From VAZQ01 sp035293945 (GTDB lineage Bacteria; Pseudomonadota; Alphaproteobacteria; Rhizobiales; Xanthobacteraceae): 64,000 nucleotides of DNA. The stretch covers positions 372,001-436,000 of the forward strand of contig DATGLV010000011.1 in the NCBI GenBank assembly GCA_035293945.1, written 5' to 3'. The notes below the pieces were generated by a model. That model searched no databases. It was not told where the DNA came from and worked only from the letters and a program-made list of their open reading frames with translations. A program made the translations under genes and the position numbers. How positions within the stretch are numbered: position 1 is the stretch's first letter; each line of letters begins with the position of its first letter. Shown here in pieces: positions 41,679-50,274 of this stretch.

Positions 41679-43640
41679 TCAGCGCGCTACCTTCAATATG
41701 CGGACGCCGAAACCAGGGAGCGGAAGAGCCGCACCTGCGGGAAAAGTGAGCGGGGGGTCCTCCACGACGTCGGACAGGCCCGACGGCGCGCCAAGACCTG
41801 CCAGCACGTCGGCTGGAAGCGCAACGTCAACCGCTCGGGAGCCGTAGTTCAGGATAACCACAATGCTGTCGGCGGGGTCTGCTCCCGGACGCACATAAGC
41901 GAGAACCTGCTCGGCTCCGGGAATTTCGATGAAGCGGAGTGCCCGCGAGCGCAAAGCCGGATACGCATGTCGCAGCGCGATGCACTTGGCGAACCAGGAC
42001 CGCAGACCGTTCGGGTCGTCGTCCCATGCAATCGGATGTGCCGGCGAATAGGGGTCATATGCGGCGCCGATCTCCTCGCCTGTAAAGAGACCCGGCAGGC
42101 CCGGAAGCGTGAGCAGCATCGCGGCGGCGACGCGCGTACGTGGGAGACCGTGCCGGATCACAAAGCGAGACCCGGTGTCGTTATTCTCTAAGAACCTGAA
42201 TACTTCGTCCTGAGAGCGGGACGCGCCGATAGCGGCACGCAGGCGCGACGCGGTCAGTGCCGGAACATCGAATGCGTCATGCCACGCCCACTGCCCGAGC
42301 TCGTCGGACCAGTCATAAGCGGCGTCGAAACCATTCCGAAAATAGTAGGGATCGCGCGCCGAAGCTTCGGCAAGCAGCAAGAGATCGGGCTTGATCCGCT
42401 TGAGCTCGGCGCGCCAGCGGGGCCAGAATTGTGGCGCGCGCTCGCGCGGTCCCCAGGCCGCGTCGACCCGAAACCCGTCGATATCGAATTCGCGCACCCA
42501 GTAGGCGGACGCCTCGATGATGAAGCGCTGAACCTCCGGGTCGTCGTAATTCAGGTTCTTCAAATCGCGCCAATTGAAATAGTAAGCGGCATCGCCGGTA
42601 TGTGTGTGAACGAAGAAATCGTAATATGGCGATGCGCGCGCATGCGCCGCCACGTCGACGAAGTACGGGTGCCGCTCCGAAAGATGGTTGGCGACGAAGT
42701 CCATGATCACGTGCATGCCACGGGCGTGGGCCGCCCCGATGAGCGTATGCAAATCATCGGCGTCGCCGAAATCCGGACGCAGGTTGAAATAATCGGTCAC
42801 CGCATAGCCGAAGTTCCCCGGCGGCGCCGCCGTGAACGGTGACAGCCAAAGCGCATTCACTCCGAGAGCGACAAGCTTGTCGAGCCGGGCCGTAACGTCG
42901 GCGAAGCCACGGCGGCCGAAAAAGCTCGGGACGACCCCATAGACCACCGCATCATCGATCCAGTCGGGAGCGGCATCGGCCGTGACGGGCTCCGCGTGGC
43001 CCGCGCGAACGCGGAATGCTGTGGTGGCATTATCGGCGGCGCCTGAAGCATCGACCACGCGCAGCTTGACGAAATACAGGCCATCCAGCGCCGGCAAACC
43101 GAGCACAATACGCTTACCTTGCGCCGGCATCCCGGCAAGCGGCGCTGGATTGCCGGGACGCGCCTGCCAGACATAGCTCACGATCCGTTCCGAATGCGCC
43201 GGTGCTTCCTCGCTGCCTGACGCATCGAGCACGATGCCAGCCTGCCCTGCTTGCAGCCGTGGTCGCGCGGTCGGCGCATCTCGGAGGCGGACCAGCCAAT
43301 CTTGCCACGCGGGTCTTCCGTCGCGGAGACCGTCTCTGCGGCACTCGGCCTCAACCCGATTGCGCCCGGCCGCCAGCAGAATGCGCGCGCTGGCACGACC
43401 GCTCTTCGGACGTGCCACCGAAGCGCCACGCACGGTCGTAAAGACCACCTCGTCGCACGCTTTGTCCGCGACCGAGACGTCCACCGTTTTTTGGAAGGCC
43501 CATGCATCACCGCCGGTGGTGATGAATGCCACTGGGGTCTCGACACCTGCACCGGGAACTGCACCGGCGAGGAATGCAGCGGCTGCGAAACTAGGAATAA
43601 TGCCGCACCTGGCCGTGCGGGCGAGCGACCACCAAAGCAT
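41679..43640 (-). CDS. secreted alpha-amylase-family glycosidase (GH13)
   Basis: 653 residues. An N-terminal signal or anchor (GIIPSFAAAAFLAGAVPGAG) and a beta-rich domain of about 200 residues precede the GH13 barrel. Conserved regions: VIMDFVANH (I), DGFRVDAAW with the nucleophile aspartate (II), LLLLAEAS with the acid/base glutamate (III) and FLENNDTGS (IV). Region IV usually reads ENHD; here the histidine is asparagine, which may change specificity. Likely acts on alpha-glucans outside the cytoplasm. It converges on the greA-like gene. Confidence 0.88.
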   Translation of the reverse strand: MLWWSLARTARCGIIPSFAAAAFLAGAVPGAGVETPVAFITTGGDAWAFQKTVDVSVADKACDEVVFTTVRGASVARPKSGRASARILLAAGRNRVEAECRRDGLRDGRPAWQDWLVRLRDAPTARPRLQAGQAGIVLDASGSEEAPAHSERIVSYVWQARPGNPAPLAGMPAQGKRIVLGLPALDGLYFVKLRVVDASGAADNATTAFRVRAGHAEPVTADAAPDWIDDAVVYGVVPSFFGRRGFADVTARLDKLVALGVNALWLSPFTAAPPGNFGYAVTDYFNLRPDFGDADDLHTLIGAAHARGMHVIMDFVANHLSERHPYFVDVAAHARASPYYDFFVHTHTGDAAYYFNWRDLKNLNYDDPEVQRFIIEASAYWVREFDIDGFRVDAAWGPRERAPQFWPRWRAELKRIKPDLLLLAEASARDPYYFRNGFDAAYDWSDELGQWAWHDAFDVPALTASRLRAAIGASRSQDEVFRFLENNDTGSRFVIRHGLPRTRVAAAMLLTLPGLPGLFTGEEIGAAYDPYSPAHPIAWDDDPNGLRSWFAKCIALRHAYPALRSRALRFIEIPGAEQVLAYVRPGADPADSIVVILNYGSRAVDVALPADVLAGLGAPSGLSDVVEDPPLTFPAGAALPLPGFGVRILKVAR

Positions 43641-43769
43641 CGAAATCCCGGGAATTGCCCCCCTAGAACGGATCAGCGGGCATTGCGGCTGAAGTAAGTC
43701 GAGAAAGGTTGCTCGTCGGATGGGACGTCAAACGCCCCGGACTGCTCGGCCCGTCGCCGAGCCGCGCAA

Positions 43770-44333
43770 TCAACTTCGCTCTTTGGTGAATTGCTCAGTG
43801 TCGTTGTCAATCAGACCGCGGCTCTGCCGCGCGACCAAGGACGCATAGGAGCCGCGCAGCTGCAGCAGCTCGGCGTGCAGTCCATGCTCGATAATTCGAC
43901 CCTGCCTCAATACAACAATGCTGTCCGCATCGACCACGGTGGCGAGGCGGTGGGCGATGACGAAGGTGGTTCGGCCCTTGAGCAAGAACTTGAACGCCTT
44001 CTGCACGGCTTCCTCGGACTCGGCGTCGAGCGCGGAGGTGGCTTCGTCGAGCACCAGAACCGGAGGATACTTCAACAGCGCCCGAGCGATAGTGATGCGT
44101 TGTCGCTCGCCCACCGAAAGCAGGTTTCCGCGTTCGCCGGCTATCGTATCGTAGCCGTCCGGCAGACGCATTATGAACTCGTGGGCCTGCGCCGCTTTCG
44201 CCGCGGTCTCGATCTCGTCCTCACTCGCGTCGGCGCGCCCATAGGCTATGTTCGCAGAAATCCTCCCAGGATAAAGGCTCCAAAGCCTCGTCCCGCGGCT
44301 CGAAATCCAGGCGCAGGACGCCGGGCTCCTCAT
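43770..44333 (-). pseudogene. truncated ABC exporter, ATPase-domain remnant
   Basis: The frame encodes only the back half of an ABC ATPase: ISANIAYGRADASEDEIE, signature LSVGERQRITIARALL, Walker B VLVLDEATSALD and switch AHRLATV. The transmembrane domain and Walker A are missing. Sequence and signature resemble NdvA-type (cyclic glucan) exporters. The first 20 or so residues are an out-of-frame reading of the adjacent truncated gene, so the join falls near 44250-44265. The protein cannot transport and is presumably a dead remnant. Confidence 0.8.
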
Positions 44334-44430
44334 GTTCCATCGTGGCCTTGACGGTTGCGGGTGCCCCGCCGCGTTCCTCCGCCCATCGCCGAATCTGCTT
44401 GTGATCTGTGGTGATTTTTCCCTCGCTCAT
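44221..44430 (-). pseudogene. small conserved protein, C terminus lost at the deletion scar
   Basis: Starts MSEGKITTDHKQIRRWAEER with an AAGGAAAG ribosome-binding site. The front matches, from memory, a small alphaproteobacterial family often labelled glucan branching enzyme or hypothetical, whose members continue SWEEFFEKF to a tail like LAFLYQ. Here the native sequence stops at LSWEDF, and the frame ends CEHSLWARRRE, read from ABC-exporter DNA. It may still be made as a shortened protein. Confidence 0.6.
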
Positions 44431-44748
44431 GGTCGACTTTCCTTGCTCCTTTGCCTTCCACACACTGATTGCCAGTTCCGATCATCCCGCTATGCGCTCC
44501 CAGCCGAGCAGCCTGAACTTTGCATGAAAGAGCAGGATTACCTGTTGATCTGACAATGGGTGAGCGGCTGTCGGGTTCCGCACCCGCCGACCAGGCCAGA
44601 GCATGTCCATGCGCTTAGTGTCGCGTCGCTGACACAACCTCGCCATATCCTCCTCAACAGGCAGCCTCTCCAAGAGAATCGTCTTGGCTGCACAACCGCC
44701 GCACGCTTGCAGGATTGCCCGCGCTTAAGTCCTCATCAGCATCTACTT

Positions 44749-44775
44749 CATCATCATCATCATCATCTTCTTCTT
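44749..44775. repeat. (CAT)6 plus CTT-rich microsatellite
   Basis: Six exact CAT units at 44749-44766, followed by three CTT units. It is about 60 bases upstream of the EcfG-type promoter of the large cluster. Read on the minus strand it spells lysines, six methionines and a stop, without a start codon. Confidence 0.8.
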
Positions 44776-44822
44776 GTTCTTGCCCGCGACTGATCTCTTA
44801 TCGTCGCATCGTTTGCCGTCCA

Positions 44823-44847
44823 GGAACTATTGTTTGGACGTGGCGTT
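44823..44847 (+). promoter_or_regulatory. perfect EcfG-type promoter driving the inositol/glycan cluster
   Basis: GGAAC (44823-44827), 16 bases, CGTT (44844-44847), an exact match to the alphaproteobacterial general-stress consensus. The start codon of the first gene lies 97 bases downstream. No other promoter-like element is obvious in this gap, so the cluster is probably switched on by general stress. Confidence 0.7.
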
Positions 44848-44930
44848 CGATTGATTGCACGCAGCAGCGGAAGTGACGCCAAGCTGAAACAGCAGACAAT
44901 TCTTCACCCCCGGCGCATGTCAGGCGTCGA

Positions 44931-44936
44931 AGGAGG
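44931..44936 (+). promoter_or_regulatory. strong ribosome-binding site of the inositol-phosphate synthase gene
   Basis: AGGAGG with an eight-base spacer to ATG 44945. It decides the start: a GTG at 44939 is too close, and a second ATG at 44948 is slightly further than ideal. Confidence 0.75.
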
Positions 44937-44944
44937 TCGTGCCG

Positions 44945-46036
44945 ATGATGAAAGCCGCCGCCGGCCGTAGAGTCCGCGTTGGAATTGTCGGGGTTGGCAA
45001 CTGTGCGTCTTCCTTGGTCCAAGGACTCACCTACTATTCCAACGGAGTAGGCAATGAGCCGAAACCGGGCCTCATGAGCGCGGACGTCGGCGGTTACCAT
45101 GTCGACGACATTGAGATCGCGTCGGCATTTGACGTGAACGCCACCAAGGTCGGGCGCGACATCGCTGACGCAATTTACGCACCACCTAACAATACCTACA
45201 AGTTTGCCGAGGTGAAGCCGACGGGGATCACTGTCGAGCGCGGGCCGACCCTCGACGGGCTCGGCCGCTATCTGCGCGATGACATCGAGGAATCTGACTC
45301 GCCCGCAGTTTGCGTGAGCGAACGACTCGCTGCGACGCGCACCGATGTGCTCGTCTCCTATCTGCCGGTCGGATCGCAGAAGGCGACGGAATGGTATGCG
45401 TCGTGCGCGATTGAAGCCGGCTGCGCGTTCGTGAACTGCATTCCTGTCTTCATCGCCTCCAATCCCGATTGGCGGAGGAAATTCGAGCGACGCGGCCTGC
45501 CTATCGTGGGGGACGATGTCAAGAGCCAGGTGGGCGCCACGATCGTGCATCGCATGCTGGCGAACTTATTCCGCGAACGCGGTGTTCGGCTCGACCGAAC
45601 CTACCAGCTCAACTTCGGCGGCAACACCGATTTCAAGAACATGCTGGAGCGCGAACGCCTGGAATCGAAACGCATATCAAAGACAAAATCGGTAGAGAGT
45701 CAGCTCGTCATGCCACTCGCGCCAGGAAATATTCACGTCGGTCCGAGCGACCACGTGCCATGGCTCACAGATCGCAAGTGGGCCTATATTCGAATGGAAG
45801 GCACCACCTTTGGGGGCGTCCCGCTCAATCTCGAGCTCAAGCTTGAAGTCTGGGATTCGCCCAACTCGGCCGGCGTAGTCATAGATGCGGTGCGCTGCGC
45901 CAAGCTAGCGCTCGATCGCGGCATCGCCGGCGCCCTGGCCGGGCCTTCGAGCTACTTCATGAAGTCGCCGCCGCAGCAGTTCACCGATCATGAAGCCCGC
46001 GCGCGAACTCTGCAGTTTATCGCCGGCGATACCTAG
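44945..46036 (+). CDS. ino1: myo-inositol-phosphate synthase (Ino1 family)
   Basis: 363 residues. Converts glucose-6-phosphate to inositol-3-phosphate (also called 1L-inositol-1-phosphate) using bound NAD. Rossmann motif VGIVGVGNCASSL at residues 11-23; conserved family segments LNFGGNTDFKNMLERERL and KWAYIRMEGTTFGGVPLNLE with catalytic lysines, then LALDRGIAGALAGPSSYFMK. It resembles the short actinobacterial form. Inositol synthesis is uncommon in alphaproteobacteria. It leads a 16-gene cluster, directly followed by a histidine phosphatase that could dephosphorylate a product. Confidence 0.92.
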   Translation: MMKAAAGRRVRVGIVGVGNCASSLVQGLTYYSNGVGNEPKPGLMSADVGGYHVDDIEIASAFDVNATKVGRDIADAIYAPPNNTYKFAEVKPTGITVERGPTLDGLGRYLRDDIEESDSPAVCVSERLAATRTDVLVSYLPVGSQKATEWYASCAIEAGCAFVNCIPVFIASNPDWRRKFERRGLPIVGDDVKSQVGATIVHRMLANLFRERGVRLDRTYQLNFGGNTDFKNMLERERLESKRISKTKSVESQLVMPLAPGNIHVGPSDHVPWLTDRKWAYIRMEGTTFGGVPLNLELKLEVWDSPNSAGVVIDAVRCAKLALDRGIAGALAGPSSYFMKSPPQQFTDHEARARTLQFIAGDT

Positions 46037-46055
46037 GGCCCACAGGACGCATGTT

Positions 46056-46661
46056 GTGGTCGTGACCACGCTATTTCATCTGGTGCGACATGCCACCCAC
46101 GGCTGCCTGGGAAAGGTGCTGCTCGGCCGCATGCCGGGCGTGACGCTCGCGGAGGAAGGCCATCGGCAGGCGTGCAGCTTGGCGCGTCACTTCAGCGGCC
46201 AGCAGATCGCGGCAATTCAATCGAGCCCACGTGAGCGCGCGATGGAGACCGCTGCCCCCATAGCTCGCATGAGTAATCGGCCGCTCGACGTCGCAGACGC
46301 CATTGACGAGATCGATATGGGCGAATGGACCGGCCGCTCGTTCGCAGCCCTGCGCAGCGACCCCGACTGGCAGTTATGGAATGCGCGACGCGCGGAGGTG
46401 CGGCCGCCGAACGGCGAAAGCATGCTGGAATTGCAGCGCCGAACGGTTCATCACCTCAACGATATGCGGTCCGCCCACCCCGGTGCGCGCATCGTTTTGG
46501 TCAGCCACGCAGAGCCCATTCGCGCGCTGGCGCTTCATTGCTTTGGAATGCCGCTGAGCGATTTCGCCAGAATTGAGATCGCTCCCGCAAGCGTCACTAC
46601 GATCGCGGTCGGCGAGCAGACGTGGAGCTTGCTTTCGCTCAACGAAGCGGTGACAGCATGA
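46056..46661 (+). CDS. histidine phosphatase family protein
   Basis: 201 residues of the phosphoglycerate-mutase-like superfamily. FHLVRHATHG carries the phospho-accepting histidine, SSPRERAMETA the usual arginine, and VLVSHAEPIRAL the second histidine; EIDMGEWTG is also conserved. The frame is open upstream; GTG 46056, spaced about eight bases from AGGA, is the likely start. Substrate unknown; its place between the inositol-phosphate synthase and a glycosyltransferase suggests a sugar or inositol phosphate. Its stop overlaps the next ATG. Confidence 0.82.
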   Translation: MVVTTLFHLVRHATHGCLGKVLLGRMPGVTLAEEGHRQACSLARHFSGQQIAAIQSSPRERAMETAAPIARMSNRPLDVADAIDEIDMGEWTGRSFAALRSDPDWQLWNARRAEVRPPNGESMLELQRRTVHHLNDMRSAHPGARIVLVSHAEPIRALALHCFGMPLSDFARIEIAPASVTTIAVGEQTWSLLSLNEAVTA

Positions 46662-47749
46662 AGATCGTCGTCTTCGGCCTGACCATCAGTTCGTCCTGGG
46701 GGAACGGCCATGCGACGCTCTGGCGCGGACTTTGCCGCGCGCTCGCCCGTCATGGCCATCGGGTGGTGTTTTTCGAGCGAGACGTCCCGTATTACGCAAT
46801 GAATCGCGATCTGTTCGCAGTCCCAGGCGGAGAGCTCATACTTTATAGTGAGTGGGCGGAAATCCGCGCCAAGGCGCAGGACGAAATCACCGATGCTGAT
46901 GCCTCGATCGTAACTTCCTACTGCCCCGACGGAGTGGCGGCGACCGAGCTGGTATCGGGCGCAACGCGGGCAGTGCGCGTCTTCTATGACCTTGATTCTC
47001 CCGTCACGCTCTCGAGGTTATCGCGTGGGGAGCGTGTGGCATATCTCGGAGTGCGCGGCCTTGCGGACTTCGACCTGGTCCTCAGCTTTACGGGCGGGGC
47101 GGCTCTCGACGAGCTGCAACATCGTCTTGGTGCCCGTACGGTGATGCCGCTTTATGGACATGTCGATCCGGAGGTGCACCGGCGGGTCGCGAGCGTCGCC
47201 CATTATCATGCGGATCTCTCCTATCTCGGGACCCATTCGGTCGATCGGCAGGCGGCGCTTTCAGAGCTGCTGATCGAGCCGGCCCGGCGCTGCCCCCAGC
47301 ACCGCTTCCTGATCGGCGGAGCTCAGTATCCTCAGGATTTTCCTTGGGCCCCGAATATTTTCTTTGTGCGTCATCTGCCGCCCTCCGAGCATCGGGCGTT
47401 CTTCTCCTCCTCGCGGCTTACGCTCAACGTTACACGCGAGCCTATGGCCAGAATGGGGTGGTGCCCCTCCGGTCGACTGTTCGAAGCCGCCGCATGCGGC
47501 ACCGCGATTTTGAGCGACACCTGGGAAGGCTTGGAAACGTTCTTCCTTCCCGGCGAGGAAATATTCGCGACGCGCGGCAGCGACGATGTGATCGCCGCGC
47601 TCGATCTCGACGAAGCCGAGATTAAACGGGTCGGCGAGGCCGCCCGCGAACGAACGCTGAGCGAACATACTTCTGAGCGGCGATCGTTCGAGCTCGTCGC
47701 CGCGCTGGAGAAGGCGCGAAGCGCGCAACCACAACTGGCCGGAGCGTGA
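46658..47749 (+). CDS. CgeB-like glycosyltransferase (paralogue 1)
   Basis: 363 residues. MKIVVFGLTISSSWGNGHAT begins an N-terminal Rossmann half typical of GT-B enzymes. The C-terminal half has LFEAAACGTAILSDTWEGLE with the sugar-nucleotide-binding glutamate, then LPGEEIFA. This is the CgeB-like pattern known from spore-coat and surface glycosylation. Strongly similar in layout and motifs to the protein at 61158 (SSWGNGHAT, DSPVTL, LSFTGGAAL), so the two arose by duplication. Donor and acceptor unknown. Confidence 0.82.
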   Translation: MKIVVFGLTISSSWGNGHATLWRGLCRALARHGHRVVFFERDVPYYAMNRDLFAVPGGELILYSEWAEIRAKAQDEITDADASIVTSYCPDGVAATELVSGATRAVRVFYDLDSPVTLSRLSRGERVAYLGVRGLADFDLVLSFTGGAALDELQHRLGARTVMPLYGHVDPEVHRRVASVAHYHADLSYLGTHSVDRQAALSELLIEPARRCPQHRFLIGGAQYPQDFPWAPNIFFVRHLPPSEHRAFFSSSRLTLNVTREPMARMGWCPSGRLFEAAACGTAILSDTWEGLETFFLPGEEIFATRGSDDVIAALDLDEAEIKRVGEAARERTLSEHTSERRSFELVAALEKARSAQPQLAGA

Positions 47750-47752
47750 GGC

Positions 47753-48574
47753 ATGTGGGGGATTGTGCCGGCCGCCGGACGAGGGAGCCGCATCCAGCCC
47801 TTGGCCTTCTCCAAGGAGCTGCTGCCGGTCGGGAGTCGCAGCGAAGGCGGCGGCGAGCGCCCCTGCGCGGTGAGCGAGTATCTGCTCGAGCGCTTGGTCC
47901 TCGGCGGCGTCGACCGCATTTGTTTCGTCATTGCTCCGGGCAAGTCCGACATAATGGAATATTTTGGAGCCAGCTACCGATCGCGGCCGATCGCCTACGT
48001 CCTGCAACCACGGCCAAGCGGGCTCTGCGATGCCGTATTCAGGGCGCAAGCGGTGGTCGGTCGCGACGAAGCCGTCGCCGTCGGCCTTCCGGATACCATC
48101 TGGTTTCCCGAGACGGCGCTGGCCCAGCTGCCCGACGACGTCCTCTCTTTCCTGCTGTTTCCGGTCGAGCATCCGGAATTCTTCGATGCCGTTGTTCTCG
48201 ACAGCGTCGGTAGGGTACGTGAAATCCAGGTCAAGCAGGCGGATCCCAAATCGCAGTGGATTTGGGGCGCCTTCAAGATGTCAGGCGCGGTGTTCGGTGA
48301 ATTGCGCGACCTGTGGCTCGCCCGCGACGGCAGGGACGAATATTTCGGCACCCTGGTGAACGCCCACCTGGCAGCGGGTGGCCAGGCGGTCGGCGTCAAG
48401 GCCGGCCACGCCTATGTGGACGTCGGGACGCTGCATGGCTATCGGGCCGCCATGGGTCTCCTCGCCGATATCCACGCGAACGAATCATCGAGCTCCGCGG
48501 CGCAGGCAGGCCCTCAACCGCTTCCGATCACTAATCCGAGAACACCGGCGCACATCGCCAAGGAGGCGCGATGA
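47753..48574 (+). CDS. sugar-phosphate nucleotidyltransferase
   Basis: 273 residues of the NTP-transferase family. IVPAAGRGSRIQPLAFSKEL carries the nucleotide-binding loop G-x-G-x-R and the catalytic lysine; VGLPDTIWFPE includes the metal-binding aspartate, and AYVDVGTLHGYRAAM the second. It should make an NDP-sugar from a sugar-1-phosphate; which sugar and base cannot be read. Three bases after the first CgeB-like gene; it overlaps the methyltransferase start. Confidence 0.85.
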   Translation: MWGIVPAAGRGSRIQPLAFSKELLPVGSRSEGGGERPCAVSEYLLERLVLGGVDRICFVIAPGKSDIMEYFGASYRSRPIAYVLQPRPSGLCDAVFRAQAVVGRDEAVAVGLPDTIWFPETALAQLPDDVLSFLLFPVEHPEFFDAVVLDSVGRVREIQVKQADPKSQWIWGAFKMSGAVFGELRDLWLARDGRDEYFGTLVNAHLAAGGQAVGVKAGHAYVDVGTLHGYRAAMGLLADIHANESSSSAAQAGPQPLPITNPRTPAHIAKEAR

Positions 48575-49332
48575 ACGCCGGCCAATTTTCGCGGGAGGAC
48601 ATACGCCACAGGATCGAAGCGCTGGGACCGTGGTTCCACAATCTCGATCTCAACGGCGTGCCCACGGCGCCGGGGCACTATCTCGGCGATTACCCGGCGG
48701 TGAAATGGCGTCGCTTCGCCGATGCCGTCGCCGCCAACGTGGCCGGGAAGAGCGTCCTCGATATCGGCTGCAACGCCGGCTTCTACGCAATGGAAATGAA
48801 GCGCCGGGGGGCTGCACGCGTGCTCGGTATCGATGCCGACGAGGACTATCTACGCCAAGCGCGCTTCGCCGCCGAGGTCAACGCGCTCGAAATCGAGTTT
48901 CGCTACCTCTCGGTCTACGATGTCGGCTTGCTCGGCGAGCAATTCGACATCGTTCTGTTCCTGGGTGTGCTTTATCACCTGCGCCATCCGTTGCTCGCAC
49001 TCGATCTCATCCGTGAGCACGTCGCGCGCGACGTTTTGGTGTTTCAATCGATGCTGCGTGGCGGGCACGAGATTGCCGAGCTGCGCGAGGACTACGACTT
49101 TTGGGAAATGGAACCGTTTGAACAGCGCGGATCACCCAAGCTGCATTTCATCGAGCACCGCTATGCCGGCGACCCAACGAACTGGTGGGTTCCTAACCGC
49201 GCCTGCGCAGAAGCCATGCTGCGCAGCGCCGGCTTTGAGATTACCGCTCATCCGGAGGACGAGGTCTACATTTGCCGCAGAGCAGAGGTGCCTAGGGGCG
49301 CCGGCGCGACCTATCCGGCACGGAGCCGATGA
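48571..49332 (+). CDS. SAM-dependent methyltransferase (CmoB-like fold)
   Basis: 253 residues. GPWFHNLDLNGVPTAPGHYL and GDYPAVKWRRFADAV precede the SAM motif VLDIGCNAGFYAMEMKRRGA, then ILFLGVLYHLRHPLLALDL. It resembles CmoB/DUF1698 methyltransferases. From memory it matches the family NCBI calls TIGR04290 (Rta_06860 type), which occurs in clusters with glycosyltransferases; this could not be checked. It probably methylates a sugar or carboxyl group. Its stop is one base before the next ATG. Confidence 0.84.
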   Translation: MNAGQFSREDIRHRIEALGPWFHNLDLNGVPTAPGHYLGDYPAVKWRRFADAVAANVAGKSVLDIGCNAGFYAMEMKRRGAARVLGIDADEDYLRQARFAAEVNALEIEFRYLSVYDVGLLGEQFDIVLFLGVLYHLRHPLLALDLIREHVARDVLVFQSMLRGGHEIAELREDYDFWEMEPFEQRGSPKLHFIEHRYAGDPTNWWVPNRACAEAMLRSAGFEITAHPEDEVYICRRAEVPRGAGATYPARSR

Positions 49333-49333
49333 C

Positions 49334-50260
49334 ATGATCGAAGCCGCGATGATCTGGAATGAACCGAACAACAAGTCGCACTGGGATCCCGAAATCGATC
49401 CCGATTGGTCGCGCTTTGCCGAGATGACGATCGCGGCTGGCAAGGCGATCAAGGCGGCCAACCCCGCGTTGCCGCGGGTGCTGGGCGGAATTTCGCCGAT
49501 CGATCCTCTTTTCATCGCCAACCTCAAGGCCCGCGGCGTGCTCGATCAACTTGACGTGGTAGCGGTGCACGGCTTTCCGCTCGACTGGAATCTATGGGCG
49601 ATCGACGAATGGCCCGCCAAGATCGAAGAGATTCGCGCCATCACTCATCTTCCCATCTGGGTCGCTGAAGTCGGGGTTTCAAGCTTCGGCGCCGAAGAGG
49701 TGCAGGCTTGGGGTCTCGAGAGAACGGCGGCGCTGCTGATCGGCAAGACACCGCGCATCCATTGGTACAGCCTCTACGATCTTCCGCGCGAATGGCCGGC
49801 CACTACGCGTCACAAGGAGGCGGAAGGCTCGGCCTACTACCGGCACTTTGCCATGGGCCTTCTACGCGAGGATGGAACGCCGAAGCGCGCGGCGGCACGC
49901 TTCGCCGCCTATACGCCACAGCTCGGCATTTGCCAGTGGTTTCACTTCGAAGACCCGCGCCTCGATGATGCGGCCGCTTGGCTCAGGCGGTTGGGCGTCA
50001 GATATCTGCGCACCGGTCTCTCTTGGGCCGACAGCTTTCGCCCCAATGCGCTTGCGTGGTTCGATCGCCAAATGGAGGCACTGGAGGATTTCGCGGTGAC
50101 GCTGACGTTCTGCTTCACCCCGGAACATCGCGGAATTGCCCCGCATCACACTAGTGCACCCATGGTCAACGAAGAATTCGCAGAATTCTGCGCCAACATG
50201 GTCCGCCGTTATGCCGGAACCGCGACAGTGGTGCCGGCGCGGGTTGCCCTGCGGGCCTGA
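49334..50260 (+). CDS. putative beta-glycosidase with circularly permuted TIM barrel
   Basis: 308 residues, similar to beta-xylosidase-like (clan GH-A) enzymes. The acid/base motif AAMIWNEPNN is at residues 5-14, where it should sit in the middle of the barrel. The nucleophile motif IWVAEVGVSS follows at about 113. The sequences that normally precede NEP come last: WLRRLGVRYLRTGLSWADSF, VTLTFCFTPEH and EEFAEFCANMVRRYA. This order implies a circular permutation. It starts at TGACATG right behind the methyltransferase gene, so no missing N terminus is expected. Substrate unknown. Confidence 0.7.
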   Translation: MIEAAMIWNEPNNKSHWDPEIDPDWSRFAEMTIAAGKAIKAANPALPRVLGGISPIDPLFIANLKARGVLDQLDVVAVHGFPLDWNLWAIDEWPAKIEEIRAITHLPIWVAEVGVSSFGAEEVQAWGLERTAALLIGKTPRIHWYSLYDLPREWPATTRHKEAEGSAYYRHFAMGLLREDGTPKRAAARFAAYTPQLGICQWFHFEDPRLDDAAAWLRRLGVRYLRTGLSWADSFRPNALAWFDRQMEALEDFAVTLTFCFTPEHRGIAPHHTSAPMVNEEFAEFCANMVRRYAGTATVVPARVALRA

Positions 50261-50274
50261 TCGGGAGCTGCGCC

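Larger units (their letters stand above)
44431..44944. other. intergenic region upstream of the inositol-phosphate synthase gene
   Basis: 514 bases. It holds a (CAT)6 tract, a perfect EcfG-type promoter and the AGGAGG ribosome-binding site. Short open frames on both strands lack motifs and I do not call them genes. Confidence 0.6.

Noticed and set aside
44482..44673. 63-codon minus-strand frame upstream of the scar
   Set aside because: No ribosome-binding site or recognisable family; could not be separated from chance.
44798..45550. 250-codon minus-strand frame
   Set aside because: Antisense to the inositol-phosphate synthase gene and its promoter.
48833..49333. upstream extension of the glycosidase frame
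   Set aside because: Overlaps the methyltransferase in another frame; the sequence is a cysteine/arginine-rich shadow. The natural start is ATG 49334.
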